From: a virus
Virus record (IMG/VR): IMGVR_UViG_3300017734_000026
Location: 1 to 36,137 of that record
DNA length: 36,137 bases
Strand: one strand, 5' to 3'
Positions within the stretch are counted from its first letter, which is position 1. Each line of letters starts with the position of its first letter. This document shows positions 13,983-21,895 of this stretch, one piece after another. The position numbers were made by a program, and so were the translations under genes. Below the pieces are notes generated by a model that saw only the letters and a list, made by a program, of their open reading frames with translations, was not told the DNA's origin and did not search any database.

Positions 13983-16403
13983 ATGAAAATAAACACAAAT
14001 TTTAATAGTTCATTTCCAAGTCAGCTTGTTTCAAACGAAGAAAAAGCTAGTTTAGATTATGGCCTGCAAGTTGCAAAAGCTATAGAGGGAGAATGGTTTA
14101 AAGTTGATGCTGGGGCTGGTATGAATGACAGGTTTAGAACTAACTACAACAATTTTCATAGACTTAGATTATATGCTAGAGGTGAACAGTCAATACAAAA
14201 ATATAAAGATGAATTATCTATAAATGGTGACTTGTCTTATTTAAACTTAGATTGGAGGCCAATACCAATAATACCTAAGTTTGTTGATATTTTAATAAAT
14301 GGAATATCTTCTAAAGATTACCAAATAAAAGCCTTTGCTCAAGATCCAGCTTCTCTAAAACAAAGAACTGACTATGCTGCTAACTTACTAAGAGACATGC
14401 AAGCTAAAGATCTTTTGATGAAATTAAAGAACACAGCTAACATTGATGTGTTTAATGTTGACGACCCTGACAAGCTTCCTGAAGACGAACAAGAGCTTGA
14501 CTTGCATATGCAATTAGACTATAAACAGTCAATAGAAATAGCAGAAGAAGAAGCTATAAATAACACGCTTTCAAGAAATAAATATGATTTAATAAAAAGA
14601 AGGTTAGTAGAAGATTTAACTGTTTTAGGCATAGCCGCAGTTAAAACAGGCTTTAATAGATCAGAGGGCGTTAAGGTTGAGTATGTTGACCCAACTAATA
14701 TTGTTTATTCTTACACTGAAGATCCTAATTTTGATGATTTATATTATGTAGGTGAAGTGAAGTCAGTTAGCTTGCCAGAGCTTAAAAAACAATTTCCATA
14801 TCTTTCAGAGCAAGATCTTTCTGAAATACAAAAATATCCAGATTCTTATAGTTACGGAAGAAATTTTAGTGACAGGCAAAACGATGATACAGTTCAAGTG
14901 TTATATTTTGAATATAAAACTTTCACTAATCAAGTGTTTAAAATAAAGCAAACAGCTCAAGGTTTAGAAAAGTCTTTAGAAAAAGGAGATGATTTTAATC
15001 CACCAGAAAATGACTCTTTTGATAAAGCTTTTAGATCAATAGAGGTTTTATATACGGGCGCTAAAATATTAGGTCACAACAAAATGTTGAACTGGAGAAT
15101 AGCTGAAAACATGACAAGGCCTAACAGTAATACTGTTAAAGTTAATATGAACTACAATATTGTAGCTCCTAAAATGTATAAAGGTAGAATAGAGTCTACT
15201 GTTAGTAGAATAACAGGTTTTGCTGATATGATACAAATAACACATTTAAAGCTACAACAAGTATTGTCAAGAATGGTTCCAGATGGTGTGTATATGGATG
15301 TAGATGGTTTGTCAGAAGTTGATCTTGGTAATGGAACTAGCTACAACCCTGCAGAAGCATTAAATATGTATTTTCAAACTGGTAGTATTGTAGGTAGGTC
15401 AATGACACAAGACGGTGGTATGAACCCGGGTAAAATTCCAATACAAGAACTACAAACCTCAGCAGCTCAGTCTAAAATAGGATCTCTTATACAAACTTAT
15501 CAATATTACTTACAAATGATAAGGGATGTGACAGGATTAAATGAAGCAAGAGACGCTAGCACGCCAGATAAAAACGCGTTAGTAGGTTTACAAAAGTTAG
15601 CAGCTGCTAATTCAAATGTGGCTACAAGACATATACTTCAATCTTGCCTGTATTTAACTTTAAGAACTTGTGAAAATGTTGCATTGAGAATATCAGACTC
15701 TTTAAAGTTTTCTTTAACAAACGAAAGTTTAAAGTATAGTATAAGCTCTTATAATGTAGGCACGCTTGCAGACATAGATAATTTACATCTAAGAGATTTT
15801 GGTATTTACTTAGAGCTAGAGCCTGACGAAGAGCAAAAAGCTATGTTAGAACAAAACATACAGGTGGCTCTTCAAGGCGGAGGTATAAACTTAGAAGATG
15901 CTATAGACATTAGGCAAGTTAAAAACCTAAAATTAGCTAACCAAATGCTTAAGCTTAAAAGAAAGCAAAAAGCTAAAGCTGATCAAGAGGCACAGCAAGC
16001 TAATATACAAGCTCAAGCTCAAGCAAATGCTCAATTAGCAGAACAAACTGCTTTAGCTGAAACTCAAAAACAACAAGTGTTAACTGAACAAAGTATACAG
16101 TTAGAAAAAATGAAATCAGAGTTTGCCACTGCTAAAATGAGAGAAGAAGCTCAAATAAAAATGCAATTAATGGAGCAGGAGTTTCAATATAACATGAAAT
16201 TAAACTCATCTAAGCTAAATCAAGATAACGAAAAATTAAAAGAAGTTGAAGATCGTAAAGATCAAAGAACAAAAATACAAGCCTCTCAACAAAGTGAAAT
16301 GATAGATCAAAGAAAAAATAACTTAACACCAATAAACTTTGAATCTGCCGGTAATGACACTTTAGATGGTGGCTTTAATCTAGAACAGTTTGTTCCTAGA
16401 TAA
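13983..16403 (+). CDS. Portal protein
   Basis: This is an 806-residue portal subunit, expected to form the dodecameric ring at the head vertex through which DNA passes. The N-terminal part contains RLYARGEQSIQKYK, DWRPIPIIPKFVDILING and a wing/stem region. Its order right after TerL and its size (~800, like crAss-like and P22 portals) support the call. Residues ~660-780 are a Gln/Ala/Glu-rich coiled coil, as in portal barrels that extend into the head. The chain ends in a short GGFNLEQFVPR peptide. It begins one base after the TerL stop. The call rests on memory of portal relatives and on gene order. Confidence 0.9.
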   Translation: MKINTNFNSSFPSQLVSNEEKASLDYGLQVAKAIEGEWFKVDAGAGMNDRFRTNYNNFHRLRLYARGEQSIQKYKDELSINGDLSYLNLDWRPIPIIPKFVDILINGISSKDYQIKAFAQDPASLKQRTDYAANLLRDMQAKDLLMKLKNTANIDVFNVDDPDKLPEDEQELDLHMQLDYKQSIEIAEEEAINNTLSRNKYDLIKRRLVEDLTVLGIAAVKTGFNRSEGVKVEYVDPTNIVYSYTEDPNFDDLYYVGEVKSVSLPELKKQFPYLSEQDLSEIQKYPDSYSYGRNFSDRQNDDTVQVLYFEYKTFTNQVFKIKQTAQGLEKSLEKGDDFNPPENDSFDKAFRSIEVLYTGAKILGHNKMLNWRIAENMTRPNSNTVKVNMNYNIVAPKMYKGRIESTVSRITGFADMIQITHLKLQQVLSRMVPDGVYMDVDGLSEVDLGNGTSYNPAEALNMYFQTGSIVGRSMTQDGGMNPGKIPIQELQTSAAQSKIGSLIQTYQYYLQMIRDVTGLNEARDASTPDKNALVGLQKLAAANSNVATRHILQSCLYLTLRTCENVALRISDSLKFSLTNESLKYSISSYNVGTLADIDNLHLRDFGIYLELEPDEEQKAMLEQNIQVALQGGGINLEDAIDIRQVKNLKLANQMLKLKRKQKAKADQEAQQANIQAQAQANAQLAEQTALAETQKQQVLTEQSIQLEKMKSEFATAKMREEAQIKMQLMEQEFQYNMKLNSSKLNQDNEKLKEVEDRKDQRTKIQASQQSEMIDQRKNNLTPINFESAGNDTLDGGFNLEQFVPR

Positions 16404-16412
16404 TTATTAACT

Positions 16413-16428
16413 ATTATATTATATTATG
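16413..16428 (+). promoter_or_regulatory. ATATT-repeat leader before the scaffold gene
   Basis: Two complete ATATT units and a partial one lead directly into the ATG at 16426. The same motif, in three units, precedes the gene at 19079. No Shine-Dalgarno is present. A role in translation initiation is inferred. Confidence 0.35.
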
Positions 16429-17577
16429 TCAAAAGTCGAAGTAAAACAAGAGGGTGACTTTAAAATTAAAAAGAAACCTAAAAAATTGGTAAATCAAGAT
16501 AAAGATGCTAAAATTGATTTATCTAGAAACAAAGAAAAAGAAAACGTAGATGCTAAAATTAATTTAGCTGAAAAACCAGTTGAAAAAGTAGAGCAACCAG
16601 TAGTAGAACAAGTTGCAGAAAAAACTGAAACAGAAAAACCAACAGAAGAAAAACCAGAAAAAGAAACTTCGCCAATACAAGAGTTAACTGTTCAAGAAAA
16701 AGAGCAAGTTAAAAAAGTAGAAAATAAAGTAAAGGAAGCGATAAGAGATGAAAAAGTTTTAGGCAAACAACTACCTGAAAACATCGAAAAGTTAGTTTCA
16801 TTTATGGAAGATACAGGCGGAACTGTTGAAGACTACGTTAGAATAAGCGCTGACTACAGCGATATTGATGATAAAGCTCTATTAAGAGAATATTATAAAA
16901 ATACTAAACCACATCTTGATCAAGGAGAAGTAGATTTTATTATGGAAGATAATTTTTCCTATGATGAAGAAATGGATGAAGAGCGAGACATAAAGAAAAA
17001 GAAACTCGCTTATAAAGAAGAAATTGCTAAAGCCCGTACGTTTTTAGACGGCTTGAAAGATAAATATTATGCTGAAATTAAAAATAGGCCTAATGTTACT
17101 AACGAGCAGAAAAAAGCTATGGACTTTTTCAATAGATACAATGAGGATCTAGCACGTGTAGATGAAGTTAGACAGAGTTTTACTAATAGAACTAAAGATT
17201 TTTTTCAAGACGACTTCAAAGGTTTTGAGTTTAACGTCGGAGAAAAAAGATTTAACTATAGGGTAAATGATGTTGATTCAGCTGTTAATAAGCAGTCTAA
17301 TATAGATAACTTTTTAAGTGACTTTATAGAAGACGGTGAAATTAAGAATATGGATAAATATCATAAAGCTCTTTTCGCTGCACGAAATGCTGATACTATA
17401 GCAAATCACTTTTACGAACAAGGAAAAGCTGATGCAACTAAAGACATTATGTCTAAATCTAACAATATTAATGACGAACCTAGGAAAGTTTCCAACGGGG
17501 AAGTATTTGTAAACGGATGGAAAGTTAAAGCTATATCAGGTATAGATAGTTCTAAATTGAAAATTAAAAAACGATAA
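16426..17577 (+). CDS. Putative scaffolding protein, 383 aa
   Basis: It lies between portal and major capsid genes, where tailed phages usually encode the scaffold. The first ~110 residues are low-complexity Lys/Glu/Val/Pro, the middle is acidic and helical (with MDEERDIKKKKLAYKEEI), and the C-terminal third is mixed and ends in a basic tail. It is predicted as largely helical, with no protease catalytic triad that I can see. A helical basic C-terminus is typical of scaffolds that contact capsid protein. There is no sequence signature, so this is inferred from position and composition. It has its own AT-repeat leader. Confidence 0.65.
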   Translation: MSKVEVKQEGDFKIKKKPKKLVNQDKDAKIDLSRNKEKENVDAKINLAEKPVEKVEQPVVEQVAEKTETEKPTEEKPEKETSPIQELTVQEKEQVKKVENKVKEAIRDEKVLGKQLPENIEKLVSFMEDTGGTVEDYVRISADYSDIDDKALLREYYKNTKPHLDQGEVDFIMEDNFSYDEEMDEERDIKKKKLAYKEEIAKARTFLDGLKDKYYAEIKNRPNVTNEQKKAMDFFNRYNEDLARVDEVRQSFTNRTKDFFQDDFKGFEFNVGEKRFNYRVNDVDSAVNKQSNIDNFLSDFIEDGEIKNMDKYHKALFAARNADTIANHFYEQGKADATKDIMSKSNNINDEPRKVSNGEVFVNGWKVKAISGIDSSKLKIKKR

Positions 17578-17597
17578 CAATTAAAAATTAGAAAAAA

Positions 17598-19022
17598 ATG
17601 GCGGGACAATTCGCAAACAACGATCCAAAGGGAAGATTTTCAATCTCTCCTATGCCAGCAGAGTCTAAGTTCGTTACTCAACAAAATTATCTTAATTTTC
17701 ACGACGGCTCAGCTGATTGGACACAACAATTTCTACCAGAACTTTACGAAGCAGAAGTAGAAAGATACGGAAACCGAACTTTAGGTGGTTTCTTGAGAAT
17801 GGTAGGTGCAGAAATGCCTATGACTTCTGACCAAGTAATTTGGTCTGAACAAAATAGACTACACATTGGTTATAGTGACGCAAAGGTTACATCTGGTACT
17901 AAAATTGAAATTACATTACCAAACGACGAGCCAACTTGCGCTGTAAGAAAAGGTGCTACTATTGCTGTTAATGATGCAGCAGGTAAAGAAACTATCAAAG
18001 CTAAAGTTACAGCTGTGACTGTTTCTGGAGCTGGTAGTGATGCATCACCTTACAAAGCTGAATTAACAGTGGTAGCTTATGGTTTAACTGACATCAACGA
18101 CAAAATAGCTAACGATACTGCTGTTAAACTATTTGTTTATGGTTCAGAGTTTTCTAAAGGAAGCGCTGGAATGATTGGTGCTTTACAACCTAAGTTTACT
18201 TCTTTCGCTAACAAGCCAATTATTATTAAAGATAGATACGAAGTTAACGGTTCTGATGCCTCTCAAATTGGATGGGTTGAAGTTGCTACTGAAGACGGAA
18301 CATCTGGATACTTATGGTACTTAAAAGCAGAATCAGAAACTAGATTAAGATATGATGATTATCTTGAAATGGCAATGGTTGAAGGTATTACTAACGATGG
18401 TGGTAATGCTGGTGAAGAAGGTACAGAAGGTATGTTTGAGGCTATTGAAAAAAGAGGAAATGTATACACTGGATTTGCTGCCACACAAGGTTTAGATGAT
18501 TTTGATAAAATCTTACAAAACCTAGACAAGCAAGGTGCTATTGAAGAAAACATGTTATTCTTAAACAGAGCTATGAACTTAGACTTTGATGATATGTTAT
18601 CTGAAGTAGGTGGTGTACAGGGAACTGGATCTGCTTATGGTCTTTTTGACAATGACGCTGATATGGCTCTTAATTTAGGATTTTCAGGTTTTAGAAGAGG
18701 TTCTTATGACTTCTACAAAACTGATTGGAAATACTTAAATGACCCAACTACAAGAGGTATGTTTGCTGACATTGATGGTGTTTTAGTTCCTGCTGGAACT
18801 TCTACAGTTTACGATCAAATGTTAGGTGCAAACATTAGAAGACCGTTCTTACACGTAAGATATAGAGCTTCTGAAACTGAAGATAGACGTTACAAGTCTT
18901 GGATTACTGGATCTGTCGGTGGTGTTTACACTAACGATGTTGATGCAATGGAAGTACATTTCTTATCTGAGAGATGTCTTTGTGTTCAAGCTGCTAACAA
19001 CTTCTTATTATTCAAGAAGTAA
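17598..19022 (+). CDS. Major capsid protein (HK97 fold)
   Basis: This 474-residue shell protein follows TerL, portal and scaffold. Its features fit a crAss-like-type major capsid protein. The N-terminal arm is extended (MAGQFANNDPKGRFSISPMP). There is an E-loop/P-domain region with RYGNRTLGGFLRMV and an insertion rich in Lys/Thr/Ala strands (~residues 115-165). A conserved-looking block (FLNRAMNLDFDDML, then TDWKYLND) sits in the C-terminal half, with a hydrophobic C-terminus (AANNFLLFKK). It is probably the most abundant protein of the phage. A strong hairpin follows the stop by 12 bases, suggesting its mRNA end is protected. The identification rests on gene order and remembered family patterns. 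Confidence 0.9.
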   Translation: MAGQFANNDPKGRFSISPMPAESKFVTQQNYLNFHDGSADWTQQFLPELYEAEVERYGNRTLGGFLRMVGAEMPMTSDQVIWSEQNRLHIGYSDAKVTSGTKIEITLPNDEPTCAVRKGATIAVNDAAGKETIKAKVTAVTVSGAGSDASPYKAELTVVAYGLTDINDKIANDTAVKLFVYGSEFSKGSAGMIGALQPKFTSFANKPIIIKDRYEVNGSDASQIGWVEVATEDGTSGYLWYLKAESETRLRYDDYLEMAMVEGITNDGGNAGEEGTEGMFEAIEKRGNVYTGFAATQGLDDFDKILQNLDKQGAIEENMLFLNRAMNLDFDDMLSEVGGVQGTGSAYGLFDNDADMALNLGFSGFRRGSYDFYKTDWKYLNDPTTRGMFADIDGVLVPAGTSTVYDQMLGANIRRPFLHVRYRASETEDRRYKSWITGSVGGVYTNDVDAMEVHFLSERCLCVQAANNFLLFKK

Positions 19023-19034
19023 AAACACAATTAT

Positions 19035-19058
19035 GCTAGGGCGCGAAAGCGCTCTAGC
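19035..19058 (+). terminator. GAAA-loop hairpin after the major capsid gene
   Basis: GCTAGGGCGC pairs with GCGCTCTAGC over 10 bp (one G-T wobble) around a GAAA (GNRA) tetraloop, 12 bases after the capsid stop. The following TATTTATATT is AT-rich rather than a pure T tract. It could be a partial terminator or an RNA-stabilising hairpin for the capsid mRNA. Confidence 0.85.
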
Positions 19059-19063
19059 TATTT

Positions 19064-19081
19064 ATATTATATTATATTATG
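19064..19081 (+). promoter_or_regulatory. ATATT-repeat leader before the gene at 19079
   Basis: Three exact ATATT units (19064-19078) run into ATG with no Shine-Dalgarno. They directly follow the capsid hairpin, so a transcript that reads through would initiate here. Same repeat type as the scaffold leader. Confidence 0.35.
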
Positions 19082-19861
19082 GAAACAAAAGAAAAAAAGA
19101 CTACAGCTAAGCCTGTAGCAAAAGATACCTGGGAATATAGAGACAGGTTATACGTATTAAAAGGTGATAAAAAACCTTTAACACACACTATAGGTGCTAA
19201 ACACACGGCTAAAAAACCTTTAATGTATTGGGACGAAGAAGAAAAAACTAATAGAGAGCTTAGATATGCTACTAATCAAGATTCTTGTTTTGTAGACAAA
19301 CAATCAGGATCAGCAACATTAGGTCATATAGTTTTTCAAGATGGTGTATTAGCAGTTCCTAAAGAAAAAACAAACCTTCAAAAACTTTTAAGTATGTATC
19401 ATCCACTAAAAGATGTTATATACTTTGAGGAAGACAAGGTAAAAGAAGCTGAAATAGATTTAAGCTGGATAGAGGCTGAAATACAAGCGTTAAACGCGGC
19501 TACTAGTATGGACATAGATCAAATGGAAGCTATACTAAGAGTTGAGATAGGATCTAATGTATCAAAGATGGCTTCTAAGGAGATAAAAAGAGATTTACTT
19601 ATATTTGCTAAAAGAAATCCTGTTTTATTCTTAGAGTTAGCTGAAGATCCAAATGTTGAACTTAGAAACATAGCTGTTAAGGCTGCTGAAATGAGCATAA
19701 TAAAACTTAGCGCTGATCAAAGAAATTGGTCATGGGGTAGTAGCAATAAAAAGCTAATGCAAGTTCCTTTTGAAGAAAATGCATTTTCGGCTATAGCTGT
19801 TTGGTTTCAGACTGATGAAGGTTTAGAAGTTTTAAAATCTATACAGAAAAAACTTAAATAA
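19079..19861 (+). CDS. Conserved virion-associated protein next to capsid gene, 260 aa
   Basis: The N-terminal ~110 residues include YVLKGDKKPLTHTIGAKH, PLMYWDEEEKTNRELRYA and HIVFQDGVLAVPK. I recall this pattern, with the C-terminal DQRNWSWGSSNKKLMQVPF, from proteins encoded beside capsid genes in marine phages. A helical middle (SMDIDQMEAILRVEIGS, then ASKEIKRDLLIFAKRNP) links the two. There is no known biochemical role. The gene sits alone between two terminator hairpins, so its expression may depend on read-through from the capsid gene. It may be a head-completion or neck-adjacent protein, inferred from position only. Confidence 0.7.
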   Translation: METKEKKTTAKPVAKDTWEYRDRLYVLKGDKKPLTHTIGAKHTAKKPLMYWDEEEKTNRELRYATNQDSCFVDKQSGSATLGHIVFQDGVLAVPKEKTNLQKLLSMYHPLKDVIYFEEDKVKEAEIDLSWIEAEIQALNAATSMDIDQMEAILRVEIGSNVSKMASKEIKRDLLIFAKRNPVLFLELAEDPNVELRNIAVKAAEMSIIKLSADQRNWSWGSSNKKLMQVPFEENAFSAIAVWFQTDEGLEVLKSIQKKLK

Positions 19862-19878
19862 CAAGTGATTATAAATAC

Positions 19879-19907
19879 GAGGGGTTACACAAGTAGCCTC
19901 TCTTTTT
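19879..19907 (+). terminator. Intrinsic terminator with T tract
   Basis: GAGGGGTTAC pairs with GTAGCCTCTC over 10 bp (two wobble pairs) around an ACAA loop, followed at once by five T residues. This is a classic rho-independent terminator, 17 bases after the stop of the 260-residue gene and just before the adaptor gene. Confidence 0.9.
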
Positions 19908-19919
19908 AAAATATTCATA

Positions 19920-20684
19920 ATGGCAATAAACGTAAATGATGTATACCAAACTGTTTTGCTTATATTAAACAAAGAGCAAAGAGGCTATATGACGCCTCAA
20001 GAGTTTAATAAAACAGCAACGCAAGTACAGAGAAGAATATTTGAAAGATACTTTGAAGACTTAAACCAACAACTTAGAGTTTCTCAAAGTGAGTTTGATT
20101 ATGCAGATAGAGTTGCCAATATTGATGAAAAAATAGCAGAGTTTAAAACAGAGGCAGTTATGAATGCTGCAGCTGCTACAGAACCTCCATATTACAGATT
20201 TTTTGAATGTCCAGGTAATTTATACAGAATAAATACTGTTACATTTGACAAGGCTACATTTCCTCCAGTTCCTACACAAAGCCCACCGGCTTTTCCAATG
20301 ACAGAGACTGCCGCAGAATTACAAAGAGTAGGTAGAACAGAGTTTTATAACATAAATAAATCTCCACTTACAAAGCCAGACTTTGATTGTCCCATATACT
20401 TATATGAAGACAATAAGGTTATTCCTTTTCCTAACAACATGAACCTATTAAGAGTTTCGTATGTTAAAAAGCCTAATGACATACAATGGGCTTTTACTAC
20501 AATAGCTAATGGCGCTTATGTGTATGATCAAAGTAACTCTGTTAATTTTGAATTACATAATTCAGAACAAATAGAAGTAGTTATAAATATATTACTTTAT
20601 GCTGGTGTAGTAATAAAAGATCCTTCAATAGTTCAAGTGGCTACTAATGAAATACAGCAAGAAGAAGTAAACGAAAAACAATAA
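19920..20684 (+). CDS. Head-tail adaptor / ring protein, 254 aa
   Basis: The N-terminus AINVNDVYQTVLLILNKEQR followed by GYMTPQEFNKTATQVQRRIF matches, from memory, the ring/adaptor family of crAss-like and marine podoviruses. Its role is to bind the portal and build the tail neck, like T7 gp11. An N-terminal helical domain is followed by a beta domain containing PLTKPDFDCPIYLYEDNKV and a helical C-terminus (~residues 215-254). It starts immediately after a terminator, so it may begin a new transcript, although no clear promoter was found. It is followed 3 bases later by the next tail gene. Confidence 0.8.
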   Translation: MAINVNDVYQTVLLILNKEQRGYMTPQEFNKTATQVQRRIFERYFEDLNQQLRVSQSEFDYADRVANIDEKIAEFKTEAVMNAAAATEPPYYRFFECPGNLYRINTVTFDKATFPPVPTQSPPAFPMTETAAELQRVGRTEFYNINKSPLTKPDFDCPIYLYEDNKVIPFPNNMNLLRVSYVKKPNDIQWAFTTIANGAYVYDQSNSVNFELHNSEQIEVVINILLYAGVVIKDPSIVQVATNEIQQEEVNEKQ

Positions 20685-20687
20685 TAA

Positions 20688-21893
20688 ATGGGACTTATAA
20701 CAGAACACAACGGTCAATACTACGCTGGTCAACAAGTACTGGATAAGATGTCAACAGCTAACCCTGGTGACTCTTTGTTTATAAATGGAGGTATATGGGG
20801 ATTTGATACCACACCAACAAGTGCTTATGATTTGCCAAAAATACAAACAGGTATTAACCTTTTGTTTACTCAAGTTGCTTCAAGCTCTAACTTTACAATA
20901 TATTATAGACCCACAAGCTCACCTACATACGTGGAAATAGATGAAGCGTTAATTAGAGTATCTAATGAATATACCGGTGAAATTGAAATATTACCTCCAG
21001 ATGTTAACTTTATTTATGATGGCTTTTTCTATATAGAATTAAAAAAGTTTGCTGTAAATAATAACTATGGTAATTATAGGTATATAAAACTAAAAGAATT
21101 AGTAAACAACTTTATAGTTGGTTACGTAGGGGAAGATAAGTTAATAAGAAAAGTTAAAAAACAAGATATTCTTTTTCATGCTAAAAGAGGTCTTCAAGAG
21201 TTTAGCTACGACACATTAAATACAGTAAAGTCTCAAGAAATAAATATACCAATAAGCCTTTCTTTTCCTCTTCCTCAAGATTACGTTAACTATGTAAAAC
21301 TATCTTGGATAGATCGAGTAGGTGCTAAACATGTCGTTTACCCAACTAGAGTAACTTCAAACCCTACTGACTTACCTCTTCAAGATGGTCAAGGTAATTA
21401 TATACAAAGTTCTTTCGGAGATAATACGCTGGCTGAGCAGTCTTTAACTGAAACAGCTTGGAATAGTATAAATGGAAATGGCTTAGCCCCTTCAGATTAT
21501 AGAATATCACCTAGACAAGGTTTAATGGGTCAGAAATATGGACTACAACCAGAAGAAGCTAATGTAAATGGAAAATTCACAATAAATGAAAGATTAGGCT
21601 CAATATCGGTATCAAGTGACTTAGCTGGTAAGCTTGTTATATTTGAATACATATCAGACGGATTAGCTTATGATGAAGATATGTTAGTTCCTAAGATGGC
21701 AGAGCAAGCTTTATATATGCATATAATGCACGGGGTGCTTTCTACAAGATCTCAAGTTCCTGAATACATAGTGAGTAGATACAAGAGAGAAAGATCAAGC
21801 ACTTTAAGAAACGCTAAAATAAGATTAAGCAATATTAAAACAGAGGAAATAGCTCAAGTATTTAGAAACAAATCTAAATGGATTAAACATTAA
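20688..21893 (+). CDS. Tail stabilisation / ring protein, crAss-like type, 401 aa
   Basis: A central signature reads VNNFIVGYVGEDKLIRKVKK, then LFHAKRGLQEFSYDTLNT and later LPQDYVNYVKLSWIDRVG. This matches, from memory, the tail stabilisation (P22 gp4-like / ring) proteins of crAss-like phages. It is probably a collar or ring subunit between portal and tail hub. The N-terminal ~110 residues form a beta domain (GLITEHNGQYYAGQQVLDK), and the C-terminal part is helical (MLVPKMAEQALYMHIMHGV). It sits between the adaptor and tail-hub genes, the usual order. It is the strongest taxonomic marker in the window. Confidence 0.85.
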   Translation: MGLITEHNGQYYAGQQVLDKMSTANPGDSLFINGGIWGFDTTPTSAYDLPKIQTGINLLFTQVASSSNFTIYYRPTSSPTYVEIDEALIRVSNEYTGEIEILPPDVNFIYDGFFYIELKKFAVNNNYGNYRYIKLKELVNNFIVGYVGEDKLIRKVKKQDILFHAKRGLQEFSYDTLNTVKSQEINIPISLSFPLPQDYVNYVKLSWIDRVGAKHVVYPTRVTSNPTDLPLQDGQGNYIQSSFGDNTLAEQSLTETAWNSINGNGLAPSDYRISPRQGLMGQKYGLQPEEANVNGKFTINERLGSISVSSDLAGKLVIFEYISDGLAYDEDMLVPKMAEQALYMHIMHGVLSTRSQVPEYIVSRYKRERSSTLRNAKIRLSNIKTEEIAQVFRNKSKWIKH

Positions 21894-21895
21894 GT

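Noticed and set aside
18919-19110. Plus-strand 63-codon frame crossing the capsid gene end
   Set aside because: It runs through the capsid C-terminus, the GAAA hairpin and the next start in a different frame, so it is a chance opening.
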